A stretch of 59,322 nt of DNA, taken from positions 1 through 59,322 of the forward strand of contig JAURZM010000065.1 in the NCBI GenBank assembly GCA_030653385.1, in the 5' to 3' direction. The notes beneath the pieces are model-generated. The model ran no database searches and was not told where the DNA came from. It saw nothing but the letters and a program-made list of their open reading frames with translations. The first letter of the stretch is position 1. The number at the start of each line of letters is the position of its first letter. This DNA comes from Rubrivivax sp. GTDB lineage: Bacteria > Pseudomonadota > Gammaproteobacteria > Burkholderiales > Burkholderiaceae_C. Shown here piece after piece: positions 51,004-59,322 of the stretch. The position numbers and the translations under genes were made by a program.

Positions 51004-54000
51004 ATGCAGCTGACATTCTTCGAACACCCGATCCTGAACTCGCCCTATGCCTACCCAGGCAGGCATTGGGAGTTGGACGCCGACGGTCAGCCAACGAATC
51101 GGCTGATCGAATCACGCCGTCGATCGGACCTGATCACACCCGTCCCCAAGGCGAAGAAGCGCAAGGCACCCAAGGGCCCGACCGTGCAGGTCGAGCTGGA
51201 GCTGACGGCCGACGACGAAGGCCTCAGCACGGCCGAGCAGAAGTACGACCCCACACCGATCATCAACGAGCTGCGCGGCTACGTGGACACCTGGCGCGCG
51301 CTTCCGAACCCGCAGCAGTGGCAGGTTACGCCCGAGACCGCGCGCCTGCTGCAGCACTGGCGGCACCACCAGTTTCAGGGCGTCCGGCCGTTCTTCTGCC
51401 AGATTGAAGCGGTCGAGACCGCGATCTGGCTGACCGAAGTCGCCCCAAAGCTTGGTGCCTCAGGCAAGAAGTTCCGAGAGCACCTGGCCGGCGCAAACGC
51501 GATGTCCAACCCGGACCTGTTTCGCATCGCGCTGAAGCTGGCTACCGGTGCCGGCAAGACCACCGTCATGGCTATGCTCATCGCCTGGCAGACCGTGAAC
51601 GCAGTGCGCCACACTGGCAGCAAGCAGTTCACGCGCGGCTTCCTCGTCGTGGCGCCAGGCCTGACTATCAAGGACCGTCTACGTGTGTTGCTTCCGCAGG
51701 ATCCGGACAGCTACTACGCCAGCCGCGAGATCGTGCCTGGTGACATGCTCGGCGACATCAGGCGCGCCGTCATCGTCATCACCAACTATCACGCCTTCAA
51801 GTTGCGCGAGACCCTGGAGATCACACCGGCCGGCCGGTCGCTGCTGCAAGGCCGCGGCGCACCGGTTCAGACCCTGGAAACCGAAGGGCAGATGCTCCAG
51901 CGCGTGATGAAACCGCTCATGGGCATCAAGAACGTGCTCGTCATCAACGACGAAGCCCACCACTGCTACCGTGCCAAGCCGAAGGAGGCCGAGGCCGACC
52001 TTGAAGACCTAAAGGGCGACGACAAGGACGAGGCGAAGAAGAACAACGAAGCCGCCCGCCTGTGGATCAGCGGCATCGAGGCCGTGAAGCGCAAGCTTGG
52101 CGTCCCCACCGTGTTCGACTTGTCGGCGACACCTTTCTTCCTGCGCGGCTCGGGCTATGCCGAAGGCACGCTGTTCCCTTGGACGATGTGCGACTTCTCG
52201 CTGATGGACGCCATCGAGTGCGGCATCGTCAAACTGCCGCGCGTGCCGGTGGCTGACAACATCACCGGCGCCGACGCGCCGAAGTTCCGCAACCTGTGGG
52301 ACCACATCGGCAAGCGCATGCCGAAGAAGGGCGTGCGCAACGCCGGCAAGCTGGACCCGCTGGCCTTGCCGACCGAGCTGTACACCGCGCTGGAGGCCCT
52401 GTACGGCCACTACGCCAAGATATTCGACAGTTGGCAGGCCCAGGGCATCGAGGTGCCTCCGGTGTTCATCGTGGTGTGCAACAACACGGCGACATCGAAG
52501 CTGGTCTATGACTACGTCTCGGGCTTCGAGCGTGCCAATGAGACCGGCGGCACCACCCTTGAGAACGGTCGCCTCAAGCTGTTCCGCAACTACGACGACA
52601 ACGGTCAGAAGCTGGCCCGACCACGCACGTTGCTGATCGACAGCGAGCAACTGGAATCCGGCGAGGCGCTGGACCCCGGCTTCCGCGACATCGAGGCCGA
52701 CACGATCGAGCGCTTTCGCCGCGAAATCATGGAACGCACCGGCGACCGCGCCGCGGCCGACAAACTGACCGACGCCGACCTGCTGCGCGAGGTGATGAAC
52801 ACCGTCGGCAAGCCCGGCAGGCTGGGCGAGGGCATCCGCTGCGTCGTCAGCGTGTCCATGCTCACCGAAGGCTGGGATGCCAACACGGTGACTCACGTGC
52901 TGGGCGTGAGGGCTTTCGGTACGCAGCTGCTATGCGAGCAGGTGGTGGGCCGCGCGCTGCGCCGCCAGAGCTACACGTTGAACGCCGAAGACAAGTTTGA
53001 CGTGGAATACGCTGACGTGCTGGGCATACCCTTCGACTTCGCGGCCAAGCCTGTCGTGGTACCGCCCAAGCCGCCGGTGAAGACCACGCGCGTGCAGACC
53101 ATCAGCCCCGAGCGCGATGCGTTGGAGATCCGCTTCCCGCGAGTCGATGGCTATCGGGTGGAACTGCCGGCCGAGCGCCTGAAGGCGACTTTCAGCGCGA
53201 ACTCTGGCCTCACCCTCACGCCCGATCTCGTAGGCCCGTCCACGACACAGAACCTGGGCATCGTGGGGGAGGGCGTGAACCTGACCGTGCAACACCTGGA
53301 AGACACGCGCGACAACTCGATCGCCTTCCACCTGGCCAAGCACCTGCTGTATCGCAAGTACCGCGATCCGGGCCAAGACCCGAAGCTGCACCTGTTCGGC
53401 CAGCTCAAGGGCATCGCACAGGAATGGGTGCGGGACCACCTCAAGTGCAGCGGCGGCACCTGGAAGGCGCAGGTGATGCATCAGGAAATCACCGACATGG
53501 CCTGCGAGCGCATCCATGCCGCCATCAGCGCCACGCTGGCCGGAACGAACTCCGTGCGCGTCGTGCTCGACCCCTTCAATCCCACCGGCAGCACGCGGCT
53601 GGTGAACTTCACCACTGCCAAGCAGACCCTCTGGGCTACGCAGGGCCCACCGCCCAAGAGCCACGTGAACTGGGTGGTGTACGACAGCGACTGGGAAGCC
53701 GAGTTTTGCCGCGTGGCCGAAGCGCACTCGCATGTGCTGGCCTACGCCAAGAATCACAGCATGGGTTTCGAAGTGCCCTACCGTCTGGGTGGTACGCAGC
53801 GGCACTACCGGCCTGACTTCATCGTGCGTATCGATGATGGCCAGGATGACCCATTGAACCTCGTGGTCGAGATCAAGGGGTTCCGCGGCGAGGACGCCGT
53901 GGTCAAGGCCGAGACGATGAACACGCAATGGGTGCCCGGCGTGAATGCGCTGGGAACCTACGGTCGCTGGGCCTTCGCCGAGTTCCGATCGGCTCACGAC

Positions 54001-54057
54001 CTCGAAGCTGACTTCGCGAAACTCATCCAGGGCCTTCTCGTGCCCGCCACCGTCTGA
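51004..54057 (+). CDS. BPTD_3080-family restriction endonuclease (type III-like Res)
   Basis: Helicase-nuclease of 1017 aa. The start (MQLTFFEHPILNSPYAYPGR, HWELDADGQPT) is characteristic of the family. Superfamily 2 motifs follow: Walker A ATGAGKTT (near residue 180), DEAH in VINDEAHHCYR (near 316), FDLSATPFF as motif III and a C-terminal helicase half with MLTEGWDANTVTHVLGVRAF, then CEQVVGRALRR. The nuclease is C-terminal: YRPDFIV near 937 and VVEIKGFRGED near 956. I choose the ATG at 51004 with AGGGAGG upstream; a TTG at 50845 would add 53 poorly ordered residues. It is paired with the methyltransferase that begins 10 nt downstream. Confidence 0.9.
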   Translation: MQLTFFEHPILNSPYAYPGRHWELDADGQPTNRLIESRRRSDLITPVPKAKKRKAPKGPTVQVELELTADDEGLSTAEQKYDPTPIINELRGYVDTWRALPNPQQWQVTPETARLLQHWRHHQFQGVRPFFCQIEAVETAIWLTEVAPKLGASGKKFREHLAGANAMSNPDLFRIALKLATGAGKTTVMAMLIAWQTVNAVRHTGSKQFTRGFLVVAPGLTIKDRLRVLLPQDPDSYYASREIVPGDMLGDIRRAVIVITNYHAFKLRETLEITPAGRSLLQGRGAPVQTLETEGQMLQRVMKPLMGIKNVLVINDEAHHCYRAKPKEAEADLEDLKGDDKDEAKKNNEAARLWISGIEAVKRKLGVPTVFDLSATPFFLRGSGYAEGTLFPWTMCDFSLMDAIECGIVKLPRVPVADNITGADAPKFRNLWDHIGKRMPKKGVRNAGKLDPLALPTELYTALEALYGHYAKIFDSWQAQGIEVPPVFIVVCNNTATSKLVYDYVSGFERANETGGTTLENGRLKLFRNYDDNGQKLARPRTLLIDSEQLESGEALDPGFRDIEADTIERFRREIMERTGDRAAADKLTDADLLREVMNTVGKPGRLGEGIRCVVSVSMLTEGWDANTVTHVLGVRAFGTQLLCEQVVGRALRRQSYTLNAEDKFDVEYADVLGIPFDFAAKPVVVPPKPPVKTTRVQTISPERDALEIRFPRVDGYRVELPAERLKATFSANSGLTLTPDLVGPSTTQNLGIVGEGVNLTVQHLEDTRDNSIAFHLAKHLLYRKYRDPGQDPKLHLFGQLKGIAQEWVRDHLKCSGGTWKAQVMHQEITDMACERIHAAISATLAGTNSVRVVLDPFNPTGSTRLVNFTTAKQTLWATQGPPPKSHVNWVVYDSDWEAEFCRVAEAHSHVLAYAKNHSMGFEVPYRLGGTQRHYRPDFIVRIDDGQDDPLNLVVEIKGFRGEDAVVKAETMNTQWVPGVNALGTYGRWAFAEFRSAHDLEADFAKLIQGLLVPATV

Positions 54058-54067
54058 CGGACTCGCC

Positions 54068-56890
54068 ATGGCCACCAAGAAATCCGGAACCCCCTTCGTT
54101 GGCGTGGACGTGCTCAAACACAGCGACGACAAGCGCAAGAACATCCCCACTGCGGAGTACCAGAGCCTGATGGCCGACGAGGCCAGGAAGCCCGTGCAGG
54201 TCAGCTACGCGCGCGGTACCTCGAATGCCGATGGCCTGCAGTCCGAGAAGCAGCAGCGCAACCGCGACATCGATCCGCAACTGGTTTGGCGCGGCAAGGA
54301 CGATCAGGACTGGACGGACCTGGTGGTGAATGCGCCACCGCTGTACATCCAGGAGAAGGTGCACCCCAAGGTGCTGATCGACGACCTGCAGCAGCAAACC
54401 CGGGCGCGGCGCGAAGGCGAGGCCGGTGGCACGGTCGATATGTTCGGCGACTTCAACGGCATCCCTGCCGGCGCTGACAAGACCGACTTCTACGCCCACG
54501 ACCAGAACTGGACCAATCGCATGATCCTGGGCGACAGCCTCCAGGTGATGGCAAGCTTGGCTGAGCGCGAGGGCCTGCGCGGCAAGGTGCAGTGCGTGTA
54601 TCTGGACCCGCCCTACGGCATCAAGTTCAACTCGAACTTCCAGTGGAGCACGACCAGCCGCGACGTGAAGGACGGCAACCGCGACCACATCAGCCGCGAG
54701 CCAGAGCAGGTGAAGGCATTCCGCGACACCTGGCGGGACGGGATCAATTCTTACCTGACCTATCTGCGCGACCGGCTGACGGTGGCGCGCGATCTCTTGA
54801 CTGAGAGCGGGTCGGTTTTTGTGCAGATTGGCGATGAAAACGTCCACCGTGTTCGGGCGCTGATGGATGAAGTTTTCGGAGATGCGAATCTATGCGCCCA
54901 GCTGACTGTCGTGAAGACAGCCAGCCAGTCAGCAGAGTTGATCGCCGGCACCGCAGACTACGTTCTCTGGTACGCGAAGGACCGAGATACCGTCAAATTC
55001 CGCATTCCACTTGCCGCCAAAGGCCTGGAGACTGATAAGTCTGGCGTGTACCGGTGGGTTCGCGGTGAATCGGGAAAAGGCAGACCAATCACCGACAGCG
55101 AACGCAGTACCGGAATGACGGCCGGTGTGTATCGGCTCGACAACATCACCTCACAGCGACCCCCCGGGGACTTCCCAGTTACCGTTGCCGGCAAAGCGTT
55201 TGGTCCTGGCAAGGGCTACTGGAAGACGGGCGAGCTGGGCATGTCGCGACTGATCAAAGCGGATCGCATTCAACCGGCTGCCAATAGCCTGACGTACGTG
55301 CGTTTTCTGGATGACTTCAAAGCGCAAGCCATCGGAAATGTCTGGACCGATACGGGCACCGGTAGCTTCACTGACGAGAAGGTCTACGTGGTCCAAAGCG
55401 GCACCAAGTTAGTCCAGCGATGCCTGCTCATGGCCACGGACCCTGGTGACCTCGTAATCGACCCAACTTGCGGGTCCGGCACTACCGCCTATGTTGCCGA
55501 GCAATGGGGCCGTCGCTGGATCACCATCGATACCTCTCGAGTGGCCCTGGCGCTGGCCCGCGCCCGCATCATGGGCGCGCGCTACCCCTACTACCTGCTG
55601 GCCGACTCGCCCGAAGGGCAGCTGAAAGAAGCCGAGATCACGCGCGGCGTGCCCAGCAGCCAACCGACGCGCGGCAACATCCGTCAGGGCTTTGTCTACG
55701 AGCGGGTTCCGCACGTCACGCTCAAAAGCATCGCCAACAACACCGAAATCGACGTCATCTGGGACGAGTGGCAGAAGAAGCTGGAGGCGATGCGCGTGGC
55801 ATTGAACGTTGCGCTGAATACGAACTGGCATGAATGGGAGATCCCACGCGAGGCCGAGGCCAAGTGGAGCGCCAAGGCCAAGACCCTGCACGCCGACTGG
55901 TGGAAAGGCCGAATCGAGCGGCAGCGCGACATCGACGCATCCATCGCAGCCAAGGCCGAAAGCGAGTACCTCTACGACAAGCCCTACGAGGACAAGAAGC
56001 GCGTTCGCGTGGCGGGTCCGTTCACAGTGGACAGCTTGAGCCCGCACCGCACGCTGGCCATGGACATAGACGACGGTCTGATCGATGGCGTGCGCGCGCC
56101 GAAGGCCGAGTACGAGGCCAAGGCCGACTTCGCCGCCGTGATGTTGGAAAACCTGAAGGCCGCCGGCGTGCAGCAGGCGCACAAGGCCGACCGGATCAGC
56201 TTCACCAGCATTGTCGGCTGGCCGGGCGAGTACGTGTGTGCCGAGGGGCGGTACATGGAAGGCGAGAAAGAGCGACGCGCTGCTATCTTCATCGGCCCGG
56301 AGTTCGGTACCGTTGCGCGGCCTGACCTGGTCAGCGCCGCGCGCGAGGCCGCCGACGCCGGCTTCGACGTGCTGATTGCCTGTGCCTTCAACTACGAGGC
56401 CCATGCCGCCGAGTTCGAGAAGCTGGGCCGTGTGCCCGTGCTCAAGGCACGCATGAACCCCGACCTGCACATGGCCGGCGACCTGAAGAACACCGGAGCC
56501 GGCAACTTGTTCGTGGTGTTCGGCGAGCCGGATATCCGCATCGAGCCGCAAGTCGATGGACAAGTGCGCGTGCGCGTCAAGGGCGTCGACGTGTTCAGGC
56601 CGCAGACCGGCGAGATCGAAAGCGGCGGTACCGACAGCATCGCGCTGTGGATGATCGACACGGCCTACAACGAAGAAAGCTTCTTCGTCCGCCAGGCCTA
56701 CTTCCTCGGTGCAGCCGATCCGTACAAGTCGCTAAAGACCACGCTTAAAGCCGAGATCGACGCCGAGGCCTGGGCCACGTTGAACAGCGACGTGTCACGG
56801 CCGTTCGAGAAGCCCAAGACGGGCCGAATTGCAGTGAAGGTGATCAACCACCTGGGCGACGAAGTGATGAAGGTCTTCGGCGTCGCCTGA
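54068..56890 (+). CDS. Type III-like adenine DNA methyltransferase (Mod)
   Basis: Methyltransferase of 940 aa. The catalytic motif D180PPYGIKFNSNFQ precedes the SAM-binding motif DPTCGSGTT (from residue 465), the order of the beta class used by type III Mod proteins. The N-terminal part includes NRMILGDSLQVMASLAEREG. A long C-terminal half (from about residue 560; IDVIWDEWQKKLEAMR, ISFTSIVGWPGEYVC) presumably carries target recognition and contacts with the restriction subunit. It starts 10 nt after the endonuclease gene. The order Res then Mod is reversed relative to classical type III operons. Confidence 0.92.
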   Translation: MATKKSGTPFVGVDVLKHSDDKRKNIPTAEYQSLMADEARKPVQVSYARGTSNADGLQSEKQQRNRDIDPQLVWRGKDDQDWTDLVVNAPPLYIQEKVHPKVLIDDLQQQTRARREGEAGGTVDMFGDFNGIPAGADKTDFYAHDQNWTNRMILGDSLQVMASLAEREGLRGKVQCVYLDPPYGIKFNSNFQWSTTSRDVKDGNRDHISREPEQVKAFRDTWRDGINSYLTYLRDRLTVARDLLTESGSVFVQIGDENVHRVRALMDEVFGDANLCAQLTVVKTASQSAELIAGTADYVLWYAKDRDTVKFRIPLAAKGLETDKSGVYRWVRGESGKGRPITDSERSTGMTAGVYRLDNITSQRPPGDFPVTVAGKAFGPGKGYWKTGELGMSRLIKADRIQPAANSLTYVRFLDDFKAQAIGNVWTDTGTGSFTDEKVYVVQSGTKLVQRCLLMATDPGDLVIDPTCGSGTTAYVAEQWGRRWITIDTSRVALALARARIMGARYPYYLLADSPEGQLKEAEITRGVPSSQPTRGNIRQGFVYERVPHVTLKSIANNTEIDVIWDEWQKKLEAMRVALNVALNTNWHEWEIPREAEAKWSAKAKTLHADWWKGRIERQRDIDASIAAKAESEYLYDKPYEDKKRVRVAGPFTVDSLSPHRTLAMDIDDGLIDGVRAPKAEYEAKADFAAVMLENLKAAGVQQAHKADRISFTSIVGWPGEYVCAEGRYMEGEKERRAAIFIGPEFGTVARPDLVSAAREAADAGFDVLIACAFNYEAHAAEFEKLGRVPVLKARMNPDLHMAGDLKNTGAGNLFVVFGEPDIRIEPQVDGQVRVRVKGVDVFRPQTGEIESGGTDSIALWMIDTAYNEESFFVRQAYFLGAADPYKSLKTTLKAEIDAEAWATLNSDVSRPFEKPKTGRIAVKVINHLGDEVMKVFGVA

Positions 56891-57402
56891 ACTCCCGCCC
56901 CGGCATCGTGGGCGCTGCGCTCCGGTGTTGGAGGGGGTCGCTCAAGCAGGGACGACTCGCGCCTGGTCGCCCTCTCGCTGCACTCGGGTTGCCCAGGCGC
57001 GAGCCACCCCTTCGGCGCTGGCCTTAACCACGAAGGGCAAGCCCAGCGCGTTGCGCTCGGCTTCGGGTCTGCGCTGCGCTGGATGAAGTGCGCCGCGGTG
57101 CGGCGATAGATCGCTCAGCTGGGAAGCTTCGCGCGTGACGTTGATGGGGCGGTGAGCCAGCCTGTGCGTTCGCGGGCTCGGGGTGGCTGATCTGCCTGTC
57201 GTTCCGCCTCTTTCCGACGCATAGCGGCATCCAGTCACGCCCCAAGGGTGAAGGCTGGCGCCCACGGTCCTCACCCGGTCTCTGCGCTGCACTTCGAGCT
57301 GCGGCTTGCGGCCCTGCCCTTGTGTCCTGCCTGGCTTCCGCTGTTCATGCGTCGAGGCGAAAACGACGGGCAGATTTCCAACCACCACACGAGGCCACCA
57401 GC
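56891..57402. other. Gene-free stretch leading into repeat copy B
   Basis: Bases 56891-57087 hold no recognised gene; a minus-strand frame ending at 56942 has a protein-like tail (NALGLPFVVKASAEGVARAW) that may be the remnant of an older gene. From 57088 onward the sequence is the second copy of the long direct repeat, the leader of the DUF3560 gene. Confidence 0.45.
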
Positions 57403-57494
57403 ATGAACGCACAGTCCAACCACCCCAGCAACGACACCACCGATCCGCAGTTCCTCGGCCCCGAGGCTGGCCAACAGGCAGGGGTGGAAGAACA
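57088..57494 (+). repeat. Long direct repeat, copy B (partner at 21629-22034)
   Basis: This is the same 5' leader and first 30 codons as copy A, with a few substitutions. Here the gene continues into a long open frame. Direct orientation makes the pair a substrate for recombination. Confidence 0.9.
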
Positions 57495-59247
57495 GACCTA
57501 CGACCTGACGGCGACCTATTCGCCCGATGACAACAAGCTGCGCCTGAGCAGCGCCACCCGACTTGACCGCGATGTCTACGACCGAGTTAAGGCTGCTGGC
57601 TTCGCATGGGCACCGAAGCAGGATCAATTCATCGCGTCAATGTGGACACCCGCGCGTGCGGACCTGTGCATCGAGCTGGCCGGCGAGATCGGCGATGAAG
57701 ACTCCACCCTGATCGACCGGGCCGAGGACCGTGCCGACCGCTTCGACAACTACCGCGACAAGCGAACCGACGAGGCCGAGCGTGCCACTGCCCAGGCGCG
57801 CCGGGTTGCCGATGGCATCCCCTTCGGTCAGCCAATCCTGGTGGGCCATCACTCCGAGCGCCACGCGCGCAAGGACGCGGCGCGGATCCAGAACGGCATG
57901 CGCAAGGCAGTCCAGGCTTTCGACACGGCCGACTATTGGAAGTGCCGCGCCGCGGCTGCGATCCAGCATGCCAAGTACAAGGAGCGCCCTGACGTGCGGG
58001 CCCGGCGTATCAAGACCATCGAGGCTGACAAGCGCAAGCAGGAGCGCACCCGCGCCGAGTCGCTGGGCTTTCTGTCGCAATGGGACGCCGAGCCGATGAC
58101 GATGGAGCGCGCGACGGCCATCGCAAATCAGGACTACTGTTCGCGTTGCTATCCGCTAGCCGACTACCCCCGCAACCCGCCGGTGTCGCAGTACGAGGGC
58201 CATACGAGCCTGTGGTCTGCGCTCACCGATGGCATCGTAGATGCCGACCAAGCCCGCGGCCTTGCTCGCGAGATGCACGCCCGAGTGGTTGCCTTCTCTG
58301 CCCGCTGGATCGAACACTACGATAACCGCCTGGCTTGCGAGCGCGCCATGCTGGCCGACGCCGGCGGCACGATCGCCGACAAGACCGGGCCTGAGAAGGG
58401 TGGGGCGGTGCGCTGCTGGGTCGGGCGCGGCACATGGGTCTACATCCAGAAGGTCAACAAGATCAGCGTCACCCTGCTGGACAACTGGGGCAACGGTGAG
58501 GCCAACTTCACGCGTACCGTGCCGTTCGACAAGTTGGCCGGCGTAATGACAGCCGCCCAGGTCGAGCAACAGCGGGCCGCGGGTCTGCTGGTGGAACTGG
58601 CCAACAAGACCGGCTTCACGTTGCTGGCGGCACCGACCGGCGAGGCAAAAGCCACTGAGTCGCCCGCGCCCACGGCAACCAGGATGCCGGAGGCAGGGCC
58701 CGACGAGCTGCGCACCAACATCGAGGCGATGCGGGCGACGGTCAAGGCCGGCGTGCAGGTGGTCAGCGCGCCGCAGCTCTTCCCGACGCCGCCCGGCTTG
58801 GCCGCGCGCATGGTTGACCTGGCTGGCTTGGCGGTCGGCATGCGAGTGCTGGAGCCGAGCGCTGGCACAGGCCGACTGCTGGAGGCCTTGCCCGGGATCG
58901 TTCCTTTCGGCCCGGTGCGCCAGACCGCGCTGCAGGTGGTGGCCGTCGAGGTGAACGCCGCGCTTGCGGCGCGCCTGGCTTGCTCAGGCCTGGCTGCCAC
59001 GGTGCGGTGCGCAGACTTTCTGACGTGCAGCGCCGACGCTGGGGATCTGGGCCTGTTCGATGCGGTGCTGATGAACCCGCCTTTCGCGCAAGGTGCAGAC
59101 ATCGCGCACATCACCCATGCGCTGACGATGCTGAAGCCGGGCGGCCGCCTAGTGGCCTTGTGCGCGAACGGCCCCCGGCAGAGTGTAAGAGTCCGACCAG
59201 CACCGTCATTGACGATCAGTATTCCGAGGGACTCAGTCTTACGTTGA
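57403..59247 (+). CDS. DUF3560 protein with C-terminal DNA methyltransferase domain, 3' end displaced
   Basis: Plasmid/ICE-type protein (614 codons in the frame). The DUF3560 domain (residues 25-260) has YSPDDNKLRLSSATRLDRDV, AGFAWAPKQDQFIASMWTPA and ERADRFDNYRDKR-like features. From about residue 460 a class I methyltransferase begins: LFPTPPGLAARMV, EPSAGTGRLLEAL (SAM motif, near 485) and the catalytic NPPF (from N558). After GGRLVALCANGPRQ (about base 59180) the sequence no longer fits the family and the frame ends after 22 odd residues. The true C-terminus is therefore lost at a junction with foreign DNA. RBS ACGAGG precedes the ATG. Confidence 0.8.
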   Translation: MNAQSNHPSNDTTDPQFLGPEAGQQAGVEEQTYDLTATYSPDDNKLRLSSATRLDRDVYDRVKAAGFAWAPKQDQFIASMWTPARADLCIELAGEIGDEDSTLIDRAEDRADRFDNYRDKRTDEAERATAQARRVADGIPFGQPILVGHHSERHARKDAARIQNGMRKAVQAFDTADYWKCRAAAAIQHAKYKERPDVRARRIKTIEADKRKQERTRAESLGFLSQWDAEPMTMERATAIANQDYCSRCYPLADYPRNPPVSQYEGHTSLWSALTDGIVDADQARGLAREMHARVVAFSARWIEHYDNRLACERAMLADAGGTIADKTGPEKGGAVRCWVGRGTWVYIQKVNKISVTLLDNWGNGEANFTRTVPFDKLAGVMTAAQVEQQRAAGLLVELANKTGFTLLAAPTGEAKATESPAPTATRMPEAGPDELRTNIEAMRATVKAGVQVVSAPQLFPTPPGLAARMVDLAGLAVGMRVLEPSAGTGRLLEALPGIVPFGPVRQTALQVVAVEVNAALAARLACSGLAATVRCADFLTCSADAGDLGLFDAVLMNPPFAQGADIAHITHALTMLKPGGRLVALCANGPRQSVRVRPAPSLTISIPRDSVLR

Positions 59248-59322
59248 CGTCCTCGACATCGAAGGCCGCGGGATCGAAGGCGCCGCCGATCCATGCCGTG
59301 AGGTGCTCGTGTTCCGGATGGC
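59216..59322 (-). CDS. Partial pRiA4b ORF-3-like gene, C-terminus
   Basis: The last 35 codons of a minus-strand gene that continues beyond the window: HPEHEHLTAWIGGAFDPAAF, then DVEDVNVRLSPSEY and stop. The EHxxWIGGxFDPxxFDxxxVNxxL ending is the hallmark of plasmid pRiA4b ORF-3-like proteins, often found next to transposases. It lies just past the point where the methyltransferase gene loses its normal sequence. Confidence 0.75.
   Translation of the reverse strand, partial: HPEHEHLTAWIGGAFDPAAFDVEDVNVRLSPSEY

Overview
This GC-rich window looks like part of a large, probably conjugative plasmid, or a plasmid-like integrative element, of a betaproteobacterium. Burkholderiales is the likeliest group, judged from base composition, the VirB/Trb style of the transfer genes and the family mix. 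That placement is inference; no chromosomal marker is present. The backbone has three parts: a VirB/VirD4 type IV secretion operon (about 0.4-15.3 kb, minus strand), a ParA/ParB partition pair with embedded parS-like palindromes (45.0-47.3 kb), and a Rep_3-type initiator behind an iteron origin (47.5-49.3 kb). No relaxase and no convincing oriT were seen.

Layout. (1) 0.4-15.3 kb: one tightly packed operon, read right to left: TrbM/KikA-like, VirB1, B2, B3, B4, a small exported protein, B6, B5, B8, B9, B10, B11, VirD4, an OmpA-type lipoprotein and an LPD7 protein. (2) 15.3-21.6 kb: a divergent regulator (BetR domain plus receiver), a Septu-like PtuA/PtuB defence pair, then on the other strand a hybrid histidine kinase coupled to a small cysteine-free protein of the molybdopterin-oxidoreductase type. 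(3) 21.6-31.4 kb: a 406-bp sequence that recurs 35.5 kb further on, a 4.9-kb Tn7-like transposon (TnsA-, TnsB- and TnsC-like plus an unrecognised fourth gene), an rhs fragment, and a 3.0-kb TniA/TniB transposon with 38-bp terminal inverted repeats. (4) 31.4-39 kb: a large Rhs protein with a variable C-terminus and a small membrane protein as candidate immunity factor, an IS630-type remnant, a gene split in frame by an IS1595-type element, and an orphan transposon end. (5) 39-44.7 kb: tyrosine recombinase, HD-domain protein, DUF7673-type protein, RES/Xre and VapBC toxin-antitoxin pairs and an antitoxin-like small ORF. (6) 45-49.3 kb: parAB, iteron origin, repA. (7) 49.3-57 kb: a restriction-modification cluster with a DUF1016 nuclease. 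(8) 57-59.3 kb: the second copy of the repeat leading into a DUF3560/methyltransferase gene that is cut at its 3' end, then the tail of a pRiA4b ORF-3-like gene.

How the genes fit together. Transfer genes face a regulator across a short intergenic region holding a palindromic operator, so the BetR/receiver protein, probably with the hybrid kinase, is a plausible switch for conjugation. Replication and partition carry their own cis sites: nine iterons, a repA operator-like inverted repeat and two parS-like palindromes inside parA and parB. Septu, restriction-modification, two toxin-antitoxin pairs and an Rhs toxin form the cargo. At least three transposable elements and several remnants have broken up the region between the two copies of the long direct repeat.
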